Assembly (NCBI RefSeq): GCF_013167895.1
Contig: NZ_BLWC01000001.1
Location: 434,001 to 498,000, forward strand
Source of the DNA: Streptomyces fulvorobeus
Lineage (GTDB): Bacteria > Actinomycetota > Actinomycetes > Streptomycetales > Streptomycetaceae
DNA: 64,000 nucleotides
Direction: 5' to 3'
Shown here in pieces: positions 51,699 to 60,655 of this stretch. A program made the translations under genes and the position numbers. How positions within the stretch are numbered: position 1 is the stretch's first letter; every line of letters starts with the position of its first letter. The notes beneath the pieces were generated by a model. The model did not search any database. It was given only the letters and a program-made list of their open reading frames with translations, and was not told the origin of the DNA.

Positions 51699-52232
51699 GT
51701 GAGAACCAGAAGCCACGAAAGCCGGCGCAGTGCCGCGCCGGCGGGACGCACCGGTGAACCGCCCCGCGGGATTCGCGCGACACTGGCCGTCGCCCGGGAC
51801 CGCTACCGTCCGCACAGTACGACCGTTCTCAGGGTCTCCGTGGGTCTGGTCTTTCTCTGGTTCGGCCTGATGAAGTTCTTTCCCGGGGTCAGTCCCGCCG
51901 AAAGCGTCGCCATCAGGACCATGAATGTCCTGACTTTCGATCTTCTGCCCGTACGCGCGTCCTGCCTGCTCCTCGCCCTTCTGGAGACCGCGATCGGCAT
52001 CGGACTGGTCACCGGGGTGCTGTTACGGCTGGCGCTGGCGGCGTTCTTCGCCCACATGGCCGGCGTCTTCTCGGCGCTGTTCATCCTGCCCGCCGAGATG
52101 TGGGACGGCACCGCGCCCGCCCCCACCCTGGAGGGGCAGTACATCATCAAGAACGTCGTGCTGATCGCCGCGTGTCTCGCTGTCGCCGTCGACGAGCGAG
52201 AACCCCGCCCGCACCATCCCCCACCGGACTGA
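51699..52232 (+). CDS. DoxX-family membrane protein
   Basis: The 177-residue protein has a basic N terminus and four membrane helices in the DoxX arrangement: LRVSVGLVFLWFGLMKFFPG (helix 1, with the family's FLWFGxxKFFP), LPVRASCLLLALLETAIGIG, LLRLALAAFFAHMAGVFSAL and IIKNVVLIAACLAVAV, with LEGQYIIKN before the last. DoxX proteins are linked to thiol stress and quinone-related redox in some bacteria, but the role here is not known. The GTG start is strongly supported by GGAGGAGGAA; a longer frame upstream is not. It appears monocistronic. Confidence 0.85.
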   Translation: MRTRSHESRRSAAPAGRTGEPPRGIRATLAVARDRYRPHSTTVLRVSVGLVFLWFGLMKFFPGVSPAESVAIRTMNVLTFDLLPVRASCLLLALLETAIGIGLVTGVLLRLALAAFFAHMAGVFSALFILPAEMWDGTAPAPTLEGQYIIKNVVLIAACLAVAVDEREPRPHHPPPD

Positions 52233-52376
52233 GCTCGTCTGCCCCTCGACCGTCCTCCGCGACCGGACTCCGTGCCGAGGCGACACCCGCGCCCCAGCGA
52301 GGCAGGCCGGCGGGCACCAGGACCTCGCCGCGGCCCTGGTGCGCGAGGTGGCGGCCGGGCAGGCTACTTTGCTCGG

Positions 52377-52817
52377 ATGAGTCTCCTTGATGATGTGGCC
52401 GAGCGCGACGGCTGGCGATGCTGGGTGTGTGACGAACCGGTCGACCCCGACGAGTCGGTGAACGACCCGCGGGGCCCCAGCGTCGACAGCCGGACCGCCG
52501 ACCGCAAGGCCAAGGTCACCGAGCGGCTCGCGCACCGCGGATGCAACACCCGCAAGGGCGCGGTCAAGGTGGTCATCGCCTGGCCGGACCGCCTGTACGT
52601 GGTCGAACCCGCGCCGCTGATCACGGTTGCCGGGAGGCTGGAGCGCAAGGGGGGCCGCGAGATGGTGGGGCGTTGTCCGACCAGGCGGGACGCCCAGGAG
52701 GCGGCGGACTGGCTGGTGGACCGGTTCTCCCGCCTGGTACCGGGGCTGCCGGTGACCGCCGACATCGAGCCGGGCGGCGGCCAGTTCCTCGTCACGCTGG
52801 CCACCGGCCGCCGCTGA
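52377..52817 (+). CDS. HNH-like zinc-binding protein, conserved hypothetical
   Basis: The 146-residue protein starts MSLLDDVAERDGWRCWVCDE and shows an HNH-like core: CWVC (first Cys pair), DPDESVNDPRGPSVD (where an HNH enzyme has its metal-binding turn) and LAHRGCNTRKGA (the N-x-x-K-G end of HNH motifs). The second half (about residues 75-146) has no similarity I recognise. The first His of a true HNH motif is not clear and the second Cys pair is incomplete, so nuclease activity is doubtful. It is a short stand-alone gene between doxX and a glucosidase operon. Not placed in any known defence or mobile context. Confidence 0.65.
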   Translation: MSLLDDVAERDGWRCWVCDEPVDPDESVNDPRGPSVDSRTADRKAKVTERLAHRGCNTRKGAVKVVIAWPDRLYVVEPAPLITVAGRLERKGGREMVGRCPTRRDAQEAADWLVDRFSRLVPGLPVTADIEPGGGQFLVTLATGRR

Positions 52818-52939
52818 CCCTTCGTGCCCCGATGGCAGGTTCTCCGTAGGCATTCTCCTGCACGGCCCTCCGGTACAACCGCCGTGTCCGGGGAAGGGAA
52901 TCGACGTCCCCTGATTCCCGAGGCGAGAGAGAGACCTCC

Positions 52940-54640
52940 ATGGTGGCCGACACCGAGGTGCGAGGCGAACAGCCGTGGTGGAAGACCGCGGTCGTCTACC
53001 AGGTCTATCCCCGCAGCTTCGCCGACTCGGACGGGGACGGCATCGGCGACCTGGCCGGGCTCACCGGCCGGCTGGACCACCTTGCGGAGCTGGGCGTCGA
53101 TGTGCTGTGGCTGTCCCCCGTCTACCCGTCGCCGCAGCACGACAACGGCTACGACATCAGCGACTACCAGGACATCGACCCTGTGTTCGGTGATCTGGCG
53201 GCCTTCGACCGGTTGCTGGCCGCCGTGCACGAACGCGGGATGAAGCTGGTCATGGACCTGGTCGTCAATCACACGTCCGACGAGCACCCCTGGTTCCAGG
53301 ATTCGCGCGACCCGGAGAGCCCGAAACGTGACTGGTACTGGTGGCGTCCGCCCCGTGACGGCGCCGAACCCAACAACTGGGGCTCGTTCTTCTCCGGCCC
53401 GGCCTGGGCGCGCGACGACTTGAGCGACACGTACTACCTCCACCTCTTCTCGCCGCAGCAGCCGGACCTCAACTGGGAGAACCCCGACCTCCGGCAGGCC
53501 GTGTACGCCATGATGCGCTGGTGGCTGGAGCGCGGTGTGGACGGCTTCCGGATGGACGTCGTCAACCTGATCTCCAAGGATCCGGAGCTGCCGGACGGTG
53601 TGCTGCACGGCGACGGGCCGTTCGGCGACGGATCGCCCCACTACGTCTGCGGCCCGCGCATCCACGACTACCTCCAGGAAATGCACCGGGAGGTGATCGC
53701 CCGGTATCCCGGCCGGCTGCTCACCGTGGGAGAGATGCCCGGGGTGAGCGTCGAGGAGGCCCGGCTGTTCACCGACCCGCGGCGTGCCGAACTCGACATG
53801 GTGTTCCAGTTCGAGCACGTCGGACTCGACCACGGCGACGGCAAGTTCGATCCCCGGCCACTGCGGCTGACCGACCTGAAGGCGTCCTTGGGCCGCTGGC
53901 AGACCGGCCTGGCGGACGTCGGATGGAACAGCCTGTACTGGAACAACCACGACCAGCCTCGTGTGGTCTCGCGGTTCGGCGACGACGGGCCCCGCCACCG
54001 GACACGGTCGGCGACCATGTTGGCCACCGTCCTCCACCTGCACCGGGGCACGCCGTACATCTACCAGGGCGAAGAGCTGGGCATGGCCAACGCGCCGCTG
54101 CGCACCATCGAGGATTTCCGGGACATCGAGTCCCTGAACCACTACGCGCAGGCGCTGGGCGCCGGAGCGAAGCCCGAGGACATCCTGCCCGGTCTTCAGG
54201 CCATGGGCCGGGACAACGCCCGTACCCCCATGCAGTGGGACGCCTCGCCGCAGGCGGGCTTCACCACCGGTACCCCCTGGCTGCCGGTCAACCCCGACCA
54301 CACCGAGGTCAACGCCACCGCCGCCCGCGCGGACCCCGATTCCGTCTACCACCACTACCGGCGGCTGATAGCGCTACGGCACAGTGAACCGGCCGTGGTG
54401 CACGGCGACTTCACCATGCTGCTGCCTGACGACGAGCGGATCTACGCCTTCACCCGCAGCTTCGGACACACGAAGCTGCTCGTCGCCGGAAACTTCACAG
54501 GCGAGACGGTCGCCGTGGATCTGCCCGACGGCTGGGAGGGTGCCGAAGTCGTCCTGGGTAACGGCCCGTCCGCTCCCGCGGCACCCGGTCGGCTGGTGCT
54601 CGCACCGTGGGAGGCGAGGGTGCACCGGCAGACACGGTGA
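52940..54640 (+). CDS. GH13 alpha-glucosidase (oligo-1,6-glucosidase-like)
   Basis: Intracellular alpha-glucosidase; no signal peptide. The 566-residue length and the motifs fit the oligo-1,6-glucosidase/alpha-glucosidase subfamilies: WWKTAVVYQVYPRSFADSD at the start, DLVVNHTSDEHPWF (region I), DGFRMDVVN (nucleophile Asp about residue 205), VGEMPG (acid Glu about 263) and NNHDQPR (transition-state Asp about 335). The subfamily-specific DIPLNY-type region cannot be separated from sucrose or trehalulose hydrolases by eye. It heads a three-gene operon with a flavin-type oxidoreductase (43-bp gap) and a second GH13 gene, suggesting glucan or trehalose metabolism. Confidence 0.92.
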   Translation: MVADTEVRGEQPWWKTAVVYQVYPRSFADSDGDGIGDLAGLTGRLDHLAELGVDVLWLSPVYPSPQHDNGYDISDYQDIDPVFGDLAAFDRLLAAVHERGMKLVMDLVVNHTSDEHPWFQDSRDPESPKRDWYWWRPPRDGAEPNNWGSFFSGPAWARDDLSDTYYLHLFSPQQPDLNWENPDLRQAVYAMMRWWLERGVDGFRMDVVNLISKDPELPDGVLHGDGPFGDGSPHYVCGPRIHDYLQEMHREVIARYPGRLLTVGEMPGVSVEEARLFTDPRRAELDMVFQFEHVGLDHGDGKFDPRPLRLTDLKASLGRWQTGLADVGWNSLYWNNHDQPRVVSRFGDDGPRHRTRSATMLATVLHLHRGTPYIYQGEELGMANAPLRTIEDFRDIESLNHYAQALGAGAKPEDILPGLQAMGRDNARTPMQWDASPQAGFTTGTPWLPVNPDHTEVNATAARADPDSVYHHYRRLIALRHSEPAVVHGDFTMLLPDDERIYAFTRSFGHTKLLVAGNFTGETVAVDLPDGWEGAEVVLGNGPSAPAAPGRLVLAPWEARVHRQTR

Positions 54641-54682
54641 CCTCACGTCGGTGATCCTGGCGGGACCGGGTACGCGCACCCC

Positions 54683-55759
54683 ATGACCGTCTACGGATTC
54701 CACGCCTCGCACGAACAGGTGCCTCCCGCCGACCTGCTGGCCGCGGCCGTCCGCGCGGAGAGTGCCGGCTTCACCGCCGCTATGTGCTCGGACCATTTCT
54801 CGCCCTGGAGTGTCCGGCAGGGAGAGTCCGGCTTCGCGTGGTCATGGCTCGGCGCCGCGCTCCAGGCCACCGACCAGATCCCGTTCGGAGTCGTCAACGC
54901 GCCGGGGCAGCGTTACCACCCGGCGATCATCGCGCAGGCCATCGGCAGCCTCGCCGCCATGTACCCGGGCCGCTTCTGGGCGGCGCTGGGCAGCGGAGAG
55001 GCGTCCAACGAGCACATCACCGGCGCGCGCTGGCCGCGCAAAGATGTCCGCAACGCGCGGCTGCGTGAGTGCGTCGACATCATCCGGGCGCTCCTGCACG
55101 GTGAGGAGGTGAGTCACGACGGACTGGTGGTCGTGGACCGGGCCCGGCTGTGGACCCGCCCTGAGACCGTGCCGCCGCTGGTGGGCGCCGCGTGCAGCGA
55201 AGCCACCGCCCGCTGGTGCGCGGAGTGGGCCGACGGCCTGATCACCGTCAACGCGCCCGCCGAGAAGCTGCGCCGGATCGTGGAGGCGTACCGCTCCGCC
55301 GGCGGCGTCGGCCCGCTGCACCTCCAGGTCCACCTCAGCTGGGACCGCGACCCGGACACCGCCCTCGCCCTCGCCCATGACCAGTGGCGCACCAACGTCC
55401 ACGGACCGCCGGTGAGCTGGGACCTGGACTCGGCGGAGCTGTTCGACAGCGTCAGTGAGCACGTCACGCCCGAGCAGGTCGCCGAGTCCGTCAACATCTC
55501 GGCGGACCTCGGTCGGCACGCGGCCTGGCTCCAGGAGTACGCCGACCTCGGCTTCGACGCGGTCATGCTGCATCACGTCGGCCGGGAGCAGAGCGCGTTC
55601 ATCGACGCGTTCGGCGCCGAGGTGCTCCCGCAGCTCGACGTGACCCGCCCCACCCCTACCTCGCGGAGAGTGCCCGATGAGACTGACCCGGACCTCCGAC
55701 CTGTGGTGGAAGAACGCGGTCGTGTACTGCCTGGACGTCGAGACGTACCAGGACAGTGA
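54683..55759 (+). CDS. LLM-class (F420/flavin-type) oxidoreductase
   Basis: The 358-residue protein has a luciferase-like TIM barrel: YGFHASHEQVPPADLL, the CSDHFSPW turn, GSGEASNEHITGARWP and YADLGFDAVMLHHVGREQ. These match the TIGR03885-type subfamily, in which F420 use is not proven. Substrate unknown. It sits between two GH13 genes with small gaps, an arrangement that suggests a shared sugar-related pathway. The last about 30 residues (after VLPQLDVTRP) overlap the next gene by 83 bp and are rich in Arg/Asp/Pro, unlike the family core, so the original stop may have been lost. Confidence 0.85.
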   Translation: MTVYGFHASHEQVPPADLLAAAVRAESAGFTAAMCSDHFSPWSVRQGESGFAWSWLGAALQATDQIPFGVVNAPGQRYHPAIIAQAIGSLAAMYPGRFWAALGSGEASNEHITGARWPRKDVRNARLRECVDIIRALLHGEEVSHDGLVVVDRARLWTRPETVPPLVGAACSEATARWCAEWADGLITVNAPAEKLRRIVEAYRSAGGVGPLHLQVHLSWDRDPDTALALAHDQWRTNVHGPPVSWDLDSAELFDSVSEHVTPEQVAESVNISADLGRHAAWLQEYADLGFDAVMLHHVGREQSAFIDAFGAEVLPQLDVTRPTPTSRRVPDETDPDLRPVVEERGRVLPGRRDVPGQ

Positions 55760-57371
55760 CGGCGACGGGACCGGCGATTTCGCCGGCCTGACCCAGCGGA
55801 TCGACCACCTGGTGCGCCTCGGCGTCACCTGTGTGTGGCTGATGCCCTTCTATCCGACCCGGGAGCGCGACGACGGTTACGACATCACCGACTTCTACGG
55901 CGTCGACCCACGACTGGGCACGCTCGGCGACTTCACCGAGTTCGTGCGGACCGCCCGCGACCGGGGTATCCGGGTCATCGCGGACCTGGTGGTCAACCAC
56001 ACCTCCGACCACCACCCGTGGTTCCAGGACGCCCGTTCCAGCCGTACGTCCGCCCACCGTGACTGGTACGTCTGGTGCGACACCCCGCCCGAGGACGGCC
56101 CCGAAGGCGTGGTCTTCCCCGACGCCGAGCGCAGTGTGTGGGAGCTGGACAAGACCACCGGCCAGTACTACCTGCACCGCTTCTTCAAACAGCAGCCCGA
56201 CCTCAACGTCGCCAACCCCGCGGTACGTGACGAGATAGCCCGCATCATGGGGTACTGGTTGCAGTTGGGGCTGTCCGGCTTCCGCGTCGACGCGGTCCCC
56301 TTCCTGCTGGAGACCGACGGCCAGGAGGACGCGGACCGCCTCCCCGACCCGCACGAGTACCTCGCCGATCTGCGGGCCTTCGTCGGGCGCCGCAACGGTG
56401 ACGCGGTGCTGCTGGGTGAGGTCAATCTGCCCTACGCCGACACCGCCAAGTTCTTCGGGGAGCCGGAGTCGGGCCGGGGCGACGAGCTGACCATGTGCTT
56501 CGACTTCATCGGTATGCAGCGGATGTACCTGTCGATGGCCCGGGGCGAGGCGGGCCCGCTGGCCGCCGCCCTGCGCGAGCGCCCCGGTGCGCCCCGCGAC
56601 GCGCACTGGGCCACCTTCGTCCGCAACCACGACGAGCTGACGCTCGACAAGCTCGACGACGACGAGCGCGCCGAGGTGTTCGCGGCCTTCGGCCCCGACG
56701 AGGACATGCAGCTCTACGGCCGTGGCCTGCGCCGCAGGCTGCCGCCGATGGTTGCGGGCGACCGGCGCCGGGTCGAACTGGCCTACAGCCTGCTCTTCAC
56801 CCTGCCCGGCACCCCCGTCCTCTTCTACGGCGAGGAGATCGGGATGGGTGAGAATCTCGCCGCCGAGGGCCGGCAGGCCGTGCGTACCCCGATGCAGTGG
56901 ACCCCCGACAAGGGCGGCGGTTTCTCCACCGCGGACGGCGACGCCCTGCCCAACCCGGTCGTGGCAGGCGCGTTCGGGCCCAAGGAGGTCAACGTGCACG
57001 ACCAGACGCGCGACCAGGGGTCACTGCTCGGACGGATGCGGACACTGATCGAGCGGTACCGCGAGGCACCGGAACTGGCCTGGGGGACGTACGAGGTGCT
57101 CGACACCGACGACCCCGGCGTCCTGGCCCACATCAGCTCGCTCGCGGAAGGGGCGGTCCTGGCCGTACACAACTTCTCCGACCGCCCGGTCACCGCGACC
57201 ATGACGGTCCCCCGGCTGAAAGGCGGTCGCCTGGTCACCGACATCCTCACCGGCGACACCCTGAAGTCGGCCGCCGGCGGTGTCGTCCGCACCGAGCTGG
57301 AGCCGTACGGTTATCTCTGGCTGCGGGTGAACACCCCCCTGGACGACCCGGACCGTACGACTGCCGTCTGA
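55677..57371 (+). CDS. GH13 alpha-amylase-family enzyme (trehalose synthase-like)
   Basis: The 564-residue protein has the GH13 barrel with FDxxxDP-type start (WWKNAVVYCLDVETYQDSD), DLVVNHTSDHHPWF, GFRVDAVPF (nucleophile Asp about residue 202), LLGEVNLP (acid Glu about 247) and VRNHDELTL (Asp about 317). The order and the VYCLDVETYQDS start resemble trehalose synthase-like maltose isomerases, but the length fits a stand-alone barrel with a beta-sandwich end and no kinase domain. No signal peptide. The ATG has GGAGAG upstream and overlaps the previous gene by 83 bp, so the two are likely co-expressed. Likely role: intracellular alpha-glucan or trehalose turnover. Confidence 0.88.
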   Translation: MRLTRTSDLWWKNAVVYCLDVETYQDSDGDGTGDFAGLTQRIDHLVRLGVTCVWLMPFYPTRERDDGYDITDFYGVDPRLGTLGDFTEFVRTARDRGIRVIADLVVNHTSDHHPWFQDARSSRTSAHRDWYVWCDTPPEDGPEGVVFPDAERSVWELDKTTGQYYLHRFFKQQPDLNVANPAVRDEIARIMGYWLQLGLSGFRVDAVPFLLETDGQEDADRLPDPHEYLADLRAFVGRRNGDAVLLGEVNLPYADTAKFFGEPESGRGDELTMCFDFIGMQRMYLSMARGEAGPLAAALRERPGAPRDAHWATFVRNHDELTLDKLDDDERAEVFAAFGPDEDMQLYGRGLRRRLPPMVAGDRRRVELAYSLLFTLPGTPVLFYGEEIGMGENLAAEGRQAVRTPMQWTPDKGGGFSTADGDALPNPVVAGAFGPKEVNVHDQTRDQGSLLGRMRTLIERYREAPELAWGTYEVLDTDDPGVLAHISSLAEGAVLAVHNFSDRPVTATMTVPRLKGGRLVTDILTGDTLKSAAGGVVRTELEPYGYLWLRVNTPLDDPDRTTAV

Positions 57372-57914
57372 GCCTCCCGTAAGGGAGTCGGCGCACGGCT
57401 GGGCCGATCAGCGGCGGACCCTCACCCGGATCACGTCGTTGATCGGCCGGCTGTCCCGTGGAACGAGATCTGATCGTTCGCGCGCTCCCCGGGCCCCCGG
57501 AACGCGCCGTTCTGATGACACCTCAAACCTCTGCGGTGCGGGCTGTCTGCGCCGCAGAGCATGCAAGAGGGAACTCCACGCCAGCCCTCTACCTCTACAG
57601 CGTCTTCCGCGTCAACCGTAGAGCCCTATTAGAGAGATCACCTTACGGAGCCCGCCCGATAGCGGTGACGTTGCGTCAATTTTCCGTCATGGGGCCTGAT
57701 AGTTTCTGGCCACCGCAGGGAGCGAGCTCGGGTCGGCGTTGACGCGTGTAACCACCCCGACGTACATGTCGCCGCCTGAAAGTCTCTTCCTCCCCGGATT
57801 TCGCACTCCACTCCAGCCGAGGTCGACACGGATGCGCTTATGGCGTTCTCCTCCCTTGGACGGGGAGTGCCATGAGGAAATCCCCACTCCCCTTGTCTCA
57901 CGTAAGGAAATCTG
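57372..57914. other. Gene-free stretch with hairpins after the GH13 operon
   Basis: About 540 bp without a gene. GGCCGATCA (57402-57410) and TGATCGGCC (57440-57448) form a 9-bp inverted repeat soon after the GH13 stop, a possible terminator. A smaller 8-bp repeat lies at 57529-57559. The AT-richer end (about 57660-57914) presumably holds the promoter of the next gene. Confidence 0.4.
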
Positions 57915-58334
57915 ATGCACCTCAAGCGACTCGCCGCATCCGCCGGCATTGCCTTGACCGTCGCCGGATCCACCCTGGCTTTCGCGACCCCCGCTAACGC
58001 CATCATCTCGTGCAGCGACTTCCACGTCTGCCTGCACTACAACTCCGACTACCAGGGTGCACTCTTCGACCAGCTGTACGACACCCCGGACTATGCCGGT
58101 CGCTACTTCGAAGCCAGCATCAACGGGAGCGCCGGGGCTGGCCAGCAGGTCAAGAACAACGCTGCTTCTGTGGACAACTGGGACAGGCTCAGCCGAGTGC
58201 GCATCTACTACAACTCGAACTACGACGGTTCCTACGCCTACCAGACCATTGCCAAGAATGGAAAAGCAAACCTCAACGCGACGATGAAGAACAACAACGC
58301 ATCCGGGAAGTTCATCGACTACGGAACGAATTAG
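57915..58334 (+). CDS. Secreted peptidase-inhibitor (I36/SMI-like) protein
   Basis: The 139-residue precursor has a signal peptide (MHLKRLAASAGIALTVAGST, cleavage after ANA) and a mature domain of about 110 residues of the beta/gamma-crystallin-like type found in Streptomyces metalloproteinase inhibitors (family I36): CSDFHVCLHYNSDYQGALFDQ near the start, a single N-terminal Cys pair, then RVRIYYNSNYDGSYAYQTI. The Asn/Asp/Tyr-rich loops fit that fold. The ATG has AAGGAA upstream. A perfect-stem terminator follows the gene, so it is monocistronic. Inhibitor activity is inferred from family only. Confidence 0.8.
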   Translation: MHLKRLAASAGIALTVAGSTLAFATPANAIISCSDFHVCLHYNSDYQGALFDQLYDTPDYAGRYFEASINGSAGAGQQVKNNAASVDNWDRLSRVRIYYNSNYDGSYAYQTIAKNGKANLNATMKNNNASGKFIDYGTN

Positions 58335-58405
58335 GCACCCCGAAGCTGCGACGGAACGCTTCTCCTGGAGCTTCTTCTGCCTCGTAGCTGAGTACATTGC
58401 GTGAC

Positions 58406-58449
58406 GAGGGGCACTCCGCCCGACAGACCTGGCGGAGTGCCCCTCCTTT
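58406..58449 (+). terminator. Terminator after the I36-like gene
   Basis: A perfect 15-bp stem (58406-58420 with 58431-58445), 10-nt loop and a short CTTT tail, 70 bp past the stop codon. Confidence 0.8.
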
Positions 58450-58493
58450 ATCCCCGCACCTCCAGATATTAGTTCCGAAGGGAACCAACGCCC

Positions 58494-59456
58494 ATGGGAC
58501 ATTCCCTCCACCGCACCCTTCTGGCTGCACTGCCGGCCTCGCTGGCAGCGGCACTGCTCGCAGGCTGCACCAGCCCTCCCGTCGGCCGGTCCGGGGCGGG
58601 GGCGGATGGTGCCGGCCCAGGCCGTCCTGCCGCAGTCGAGATACCGAAGATCACCACGGCAGTGATCGATCCCGTCCCCGTGGAGGCGTATCTGCTCACT
58701 GAAGAACAGTGGACCGAACTCGGAAGGGCCGAGTCCGTGCTGCGCGTGCGATGCATGAAGCGGTTCGGTATCACCTATGACGAACCCATGCCTACTTCGG
58801 GGCCCACCGGCCAGCGTATTTCTCAGTACCGATACGGCAAGCTGGATCCCTCGCAAACCGCCGTCCACGGGTACGAGAATCCCGGAGCCCACTCCTCCGG
58901 CACCGAATCGGATGCCGAGATGAGAGCAGCCAAGGAGCAGCGGACGGAGGTCGGCCCGAGAGAGCGAATGGTCCTCCAGGGCACTGACAAACCTGGCGAG
59001 AAGACGGGCAAGGGTGGTCAGGATTTCAATGGCCGAACGGTACCCGAAGGGGGCTGCATCGGCGAGGCACAGCAGACCTTGGGCAACTACGGGGACGTGG
59101 AGATCGCCAACGACGTGAATCTCGACAGCTTCGGTAGGTCGCTCCGAGATGAGCGTGTGCTCGCCGTCTTCGCCAAGTGGTCGCGTTGCATGGAGCGGAA
59201 GGGATATCACTACAGAACCCCGGTCGATGCATCCAGTGATAAGAAGTGGTCCGGCGAAAAGGCGTCTCCGGAGGAGAAGACCGTCGCGACCACGGATGCC
59301 GTGTGCAAAATGGAGAACAATGTCGCGGGTGTCTGGTACGCCGTCGATGTCGCCTACCAGAAGCAGGCGATTGAGCGACACGCCGAGGAGCTCGATCAGG
59401 TACGGAAGTCCATCGAGGCGCAACTGAAGGTCGCCGGTGAAGTCCTGAAGGACTGA
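58494..59456 (+). CDS. Lipoprotein of unknown function
   Basis: The 320-residue precursor has a lipobox at about residues 22-25 (LLAGC) after a hydrophobic stretch, so it is anchored to the outer face of the membrane. The mature protein has three Cys (RCMKRFG, GGCIGEAQ, RCMERKGY, then VCKMEN) and repeats of a CMxxxGY/CMKRFGI pattern that suggest a duplicated small domain. Charged helices at the C terminus (KQAIERHAEELDQVRKSIEA) may form a coiled coil. The ATG follows GAAGGGA. I do not recognise the family beyond Streptomyces lipoproteins of this shape. Monocistronic. Confidence 0.8.
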   Translation: MGHSLHRTLLAALPASLAAALLAGCTSPPVGRSGAGADGAGPGRPAAVEIPKITTAVIDPVPVEAYLLTEEQWTELGRAESVLRVRCMKRFGITYDEPMPTSGPTGQRISQYRYGKLDPSQTAVHGYENPGAHSSGTESDAEMRAAKEQRTEVGPRERMVLQGTDKPGEKTGKGGQDFNGRTVPEGGCIGEAQQTLGNYGDVEIANDVNLDSFGRSLRDERVLAVFAKWSRCMERKGYHYRTPVDASSDKKWSGEKASPEEKTVATTDAVCKMENNVAGVWYAVDVAYQKQAIERHAEELDQVRKSIEAQLKVAGEVLKD

Positions 59457-59754
59457 GCATCAGATCGATCCCCCAGGCTCCCCGGCCCACCGAGCCAGTT
59501 CCCCCGTGGGCCGTCTGGTGCCGTCCATGAGCAGGTGCGGTAACGCCCAGCGTCCGGGTACGGCAAGCGCTGCGGGACCGAGCGGCCGGACGCGGTGACG
59601 GGGTGTCTGGGCGATCCGGGTGAGTGCTTGTCGGTACGCCGGAGGAGTTCTTACAGGGCTGTGCCCGCTGTGCGGCGGTGCGGCAGGCTGTTTCGCGTCC
59701 GATGGCCTCGATCTCGCCTGTTTCCCAGGGGCGCTGGTGGGTTAAACGAGGTGC

Positions 59755-60480
59755 ATGGATACCTCTGCTACGCGGGACAGGCCGACGTGCGCTCCCCGCA
59801 CGGTCTCGCCGTCCGATGCGGGGCCGGGGCAGGTCCTGGCCCCCATGATCGACCGTGTCGGGCATTCCGACCGCGTGGACCCGCAGGCCGACGCGGCGCG
59901 AGGTGCGGTCCGGGGACTGTCCCTGGGCCGGATCGGGGATGTTCCGCACGGCCGGTGGCTGGGTCGTCCCGTACATCCGCTGACGGTGCGGTTGCCCCTG
60001 AAGGGCTTGAGGTCGGCCGCGGTGCCGGACTCAGTACGAGGCCGGCAGCGGGCGGCCCGTGCGCGGTGGCGGACGGCCTGGCGGCCGCGCTTCCCCCTGC
60101 GGCGGCCGGACGGACGGACTGGGCGGAGCTGCGGCACCTCCAGATGCGTGTCGGGCCGGTGCACGCAGCGTCCGATGCGGCAGGTGGGACCTGCTACCCG
60201 GTTCCCCTCCCCGCCCGTACCCGCGGCCGGCTGTGCGGGCCGGCCGGGCCGGCCGCAGTGAGCGCGGGCTGCGCTGTCGGCGGTCACCTGGCCTTCCGGC
60301 AGACGCCGGGCACCGACGATTTGGTCAGCGCATGCATGCGCCGACCCTGGCCGGCCGCACACTCCGCCTCTCGGGCGGCTGGGGCACGACGGGTCCGGCC
60401 ACCCCAGCCCGACCGGCTTGCGATATCCGCGTCAACGGCTCCCTCGTGGAGGTCCGGCTCCGGCACCTCAGCGAGGCCGG
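59755..60480 (+). pseudogene. Decayed DUF2231-Rieske membrane protein gene
   Basis: Three pieces of one protein lie in three different frames. The first (from 59755) reads MIDRVGHSDRVDP and RWLGRPVHPLTVRLPLK, the start of a DUF2231 domain. The second (about 60065-60320) reads AGRTDWAELRHLQMRVGPVH and GGHLAFRQTPGTDD, the second half of DUF2231. The third (about 60350-60480) reads LRLSGGWGTTGPATPARPAC and IRVNGSLVEVRL, the tail of a Rieske domain. The Rieske Cys/His cluster-binding section between pieces two and three is missing, so the protein cannot be repaired by single-base fixes. It precedes the catalase gene on the same strand and was probably a redox partner there. Confidence 0.7.
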
Positions 60481-60655
60481 TGCCTCCAGGAGCGTGACTG
60501 CCGCCGAAGACGGGCGGTGGACCGGTGGCCCGGGTGACACCTGGCGCCACCGGGTGCCCGCAGCCACCCGCCCGCGTGAACGTGCCGGGCACTCGCCGTG
60601 CTCCCGGCCGCATCTCCCGGATTTCCCCTGAACGCAACGTACAAAGGAGTAAAAG

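Noticed and set aside
52377..52817. An active HNH homing or defence endonuclease
   Set aside because: The first catalytic His is not evident and the metal-binding Cys set is incomplete; no mobile or defence context.
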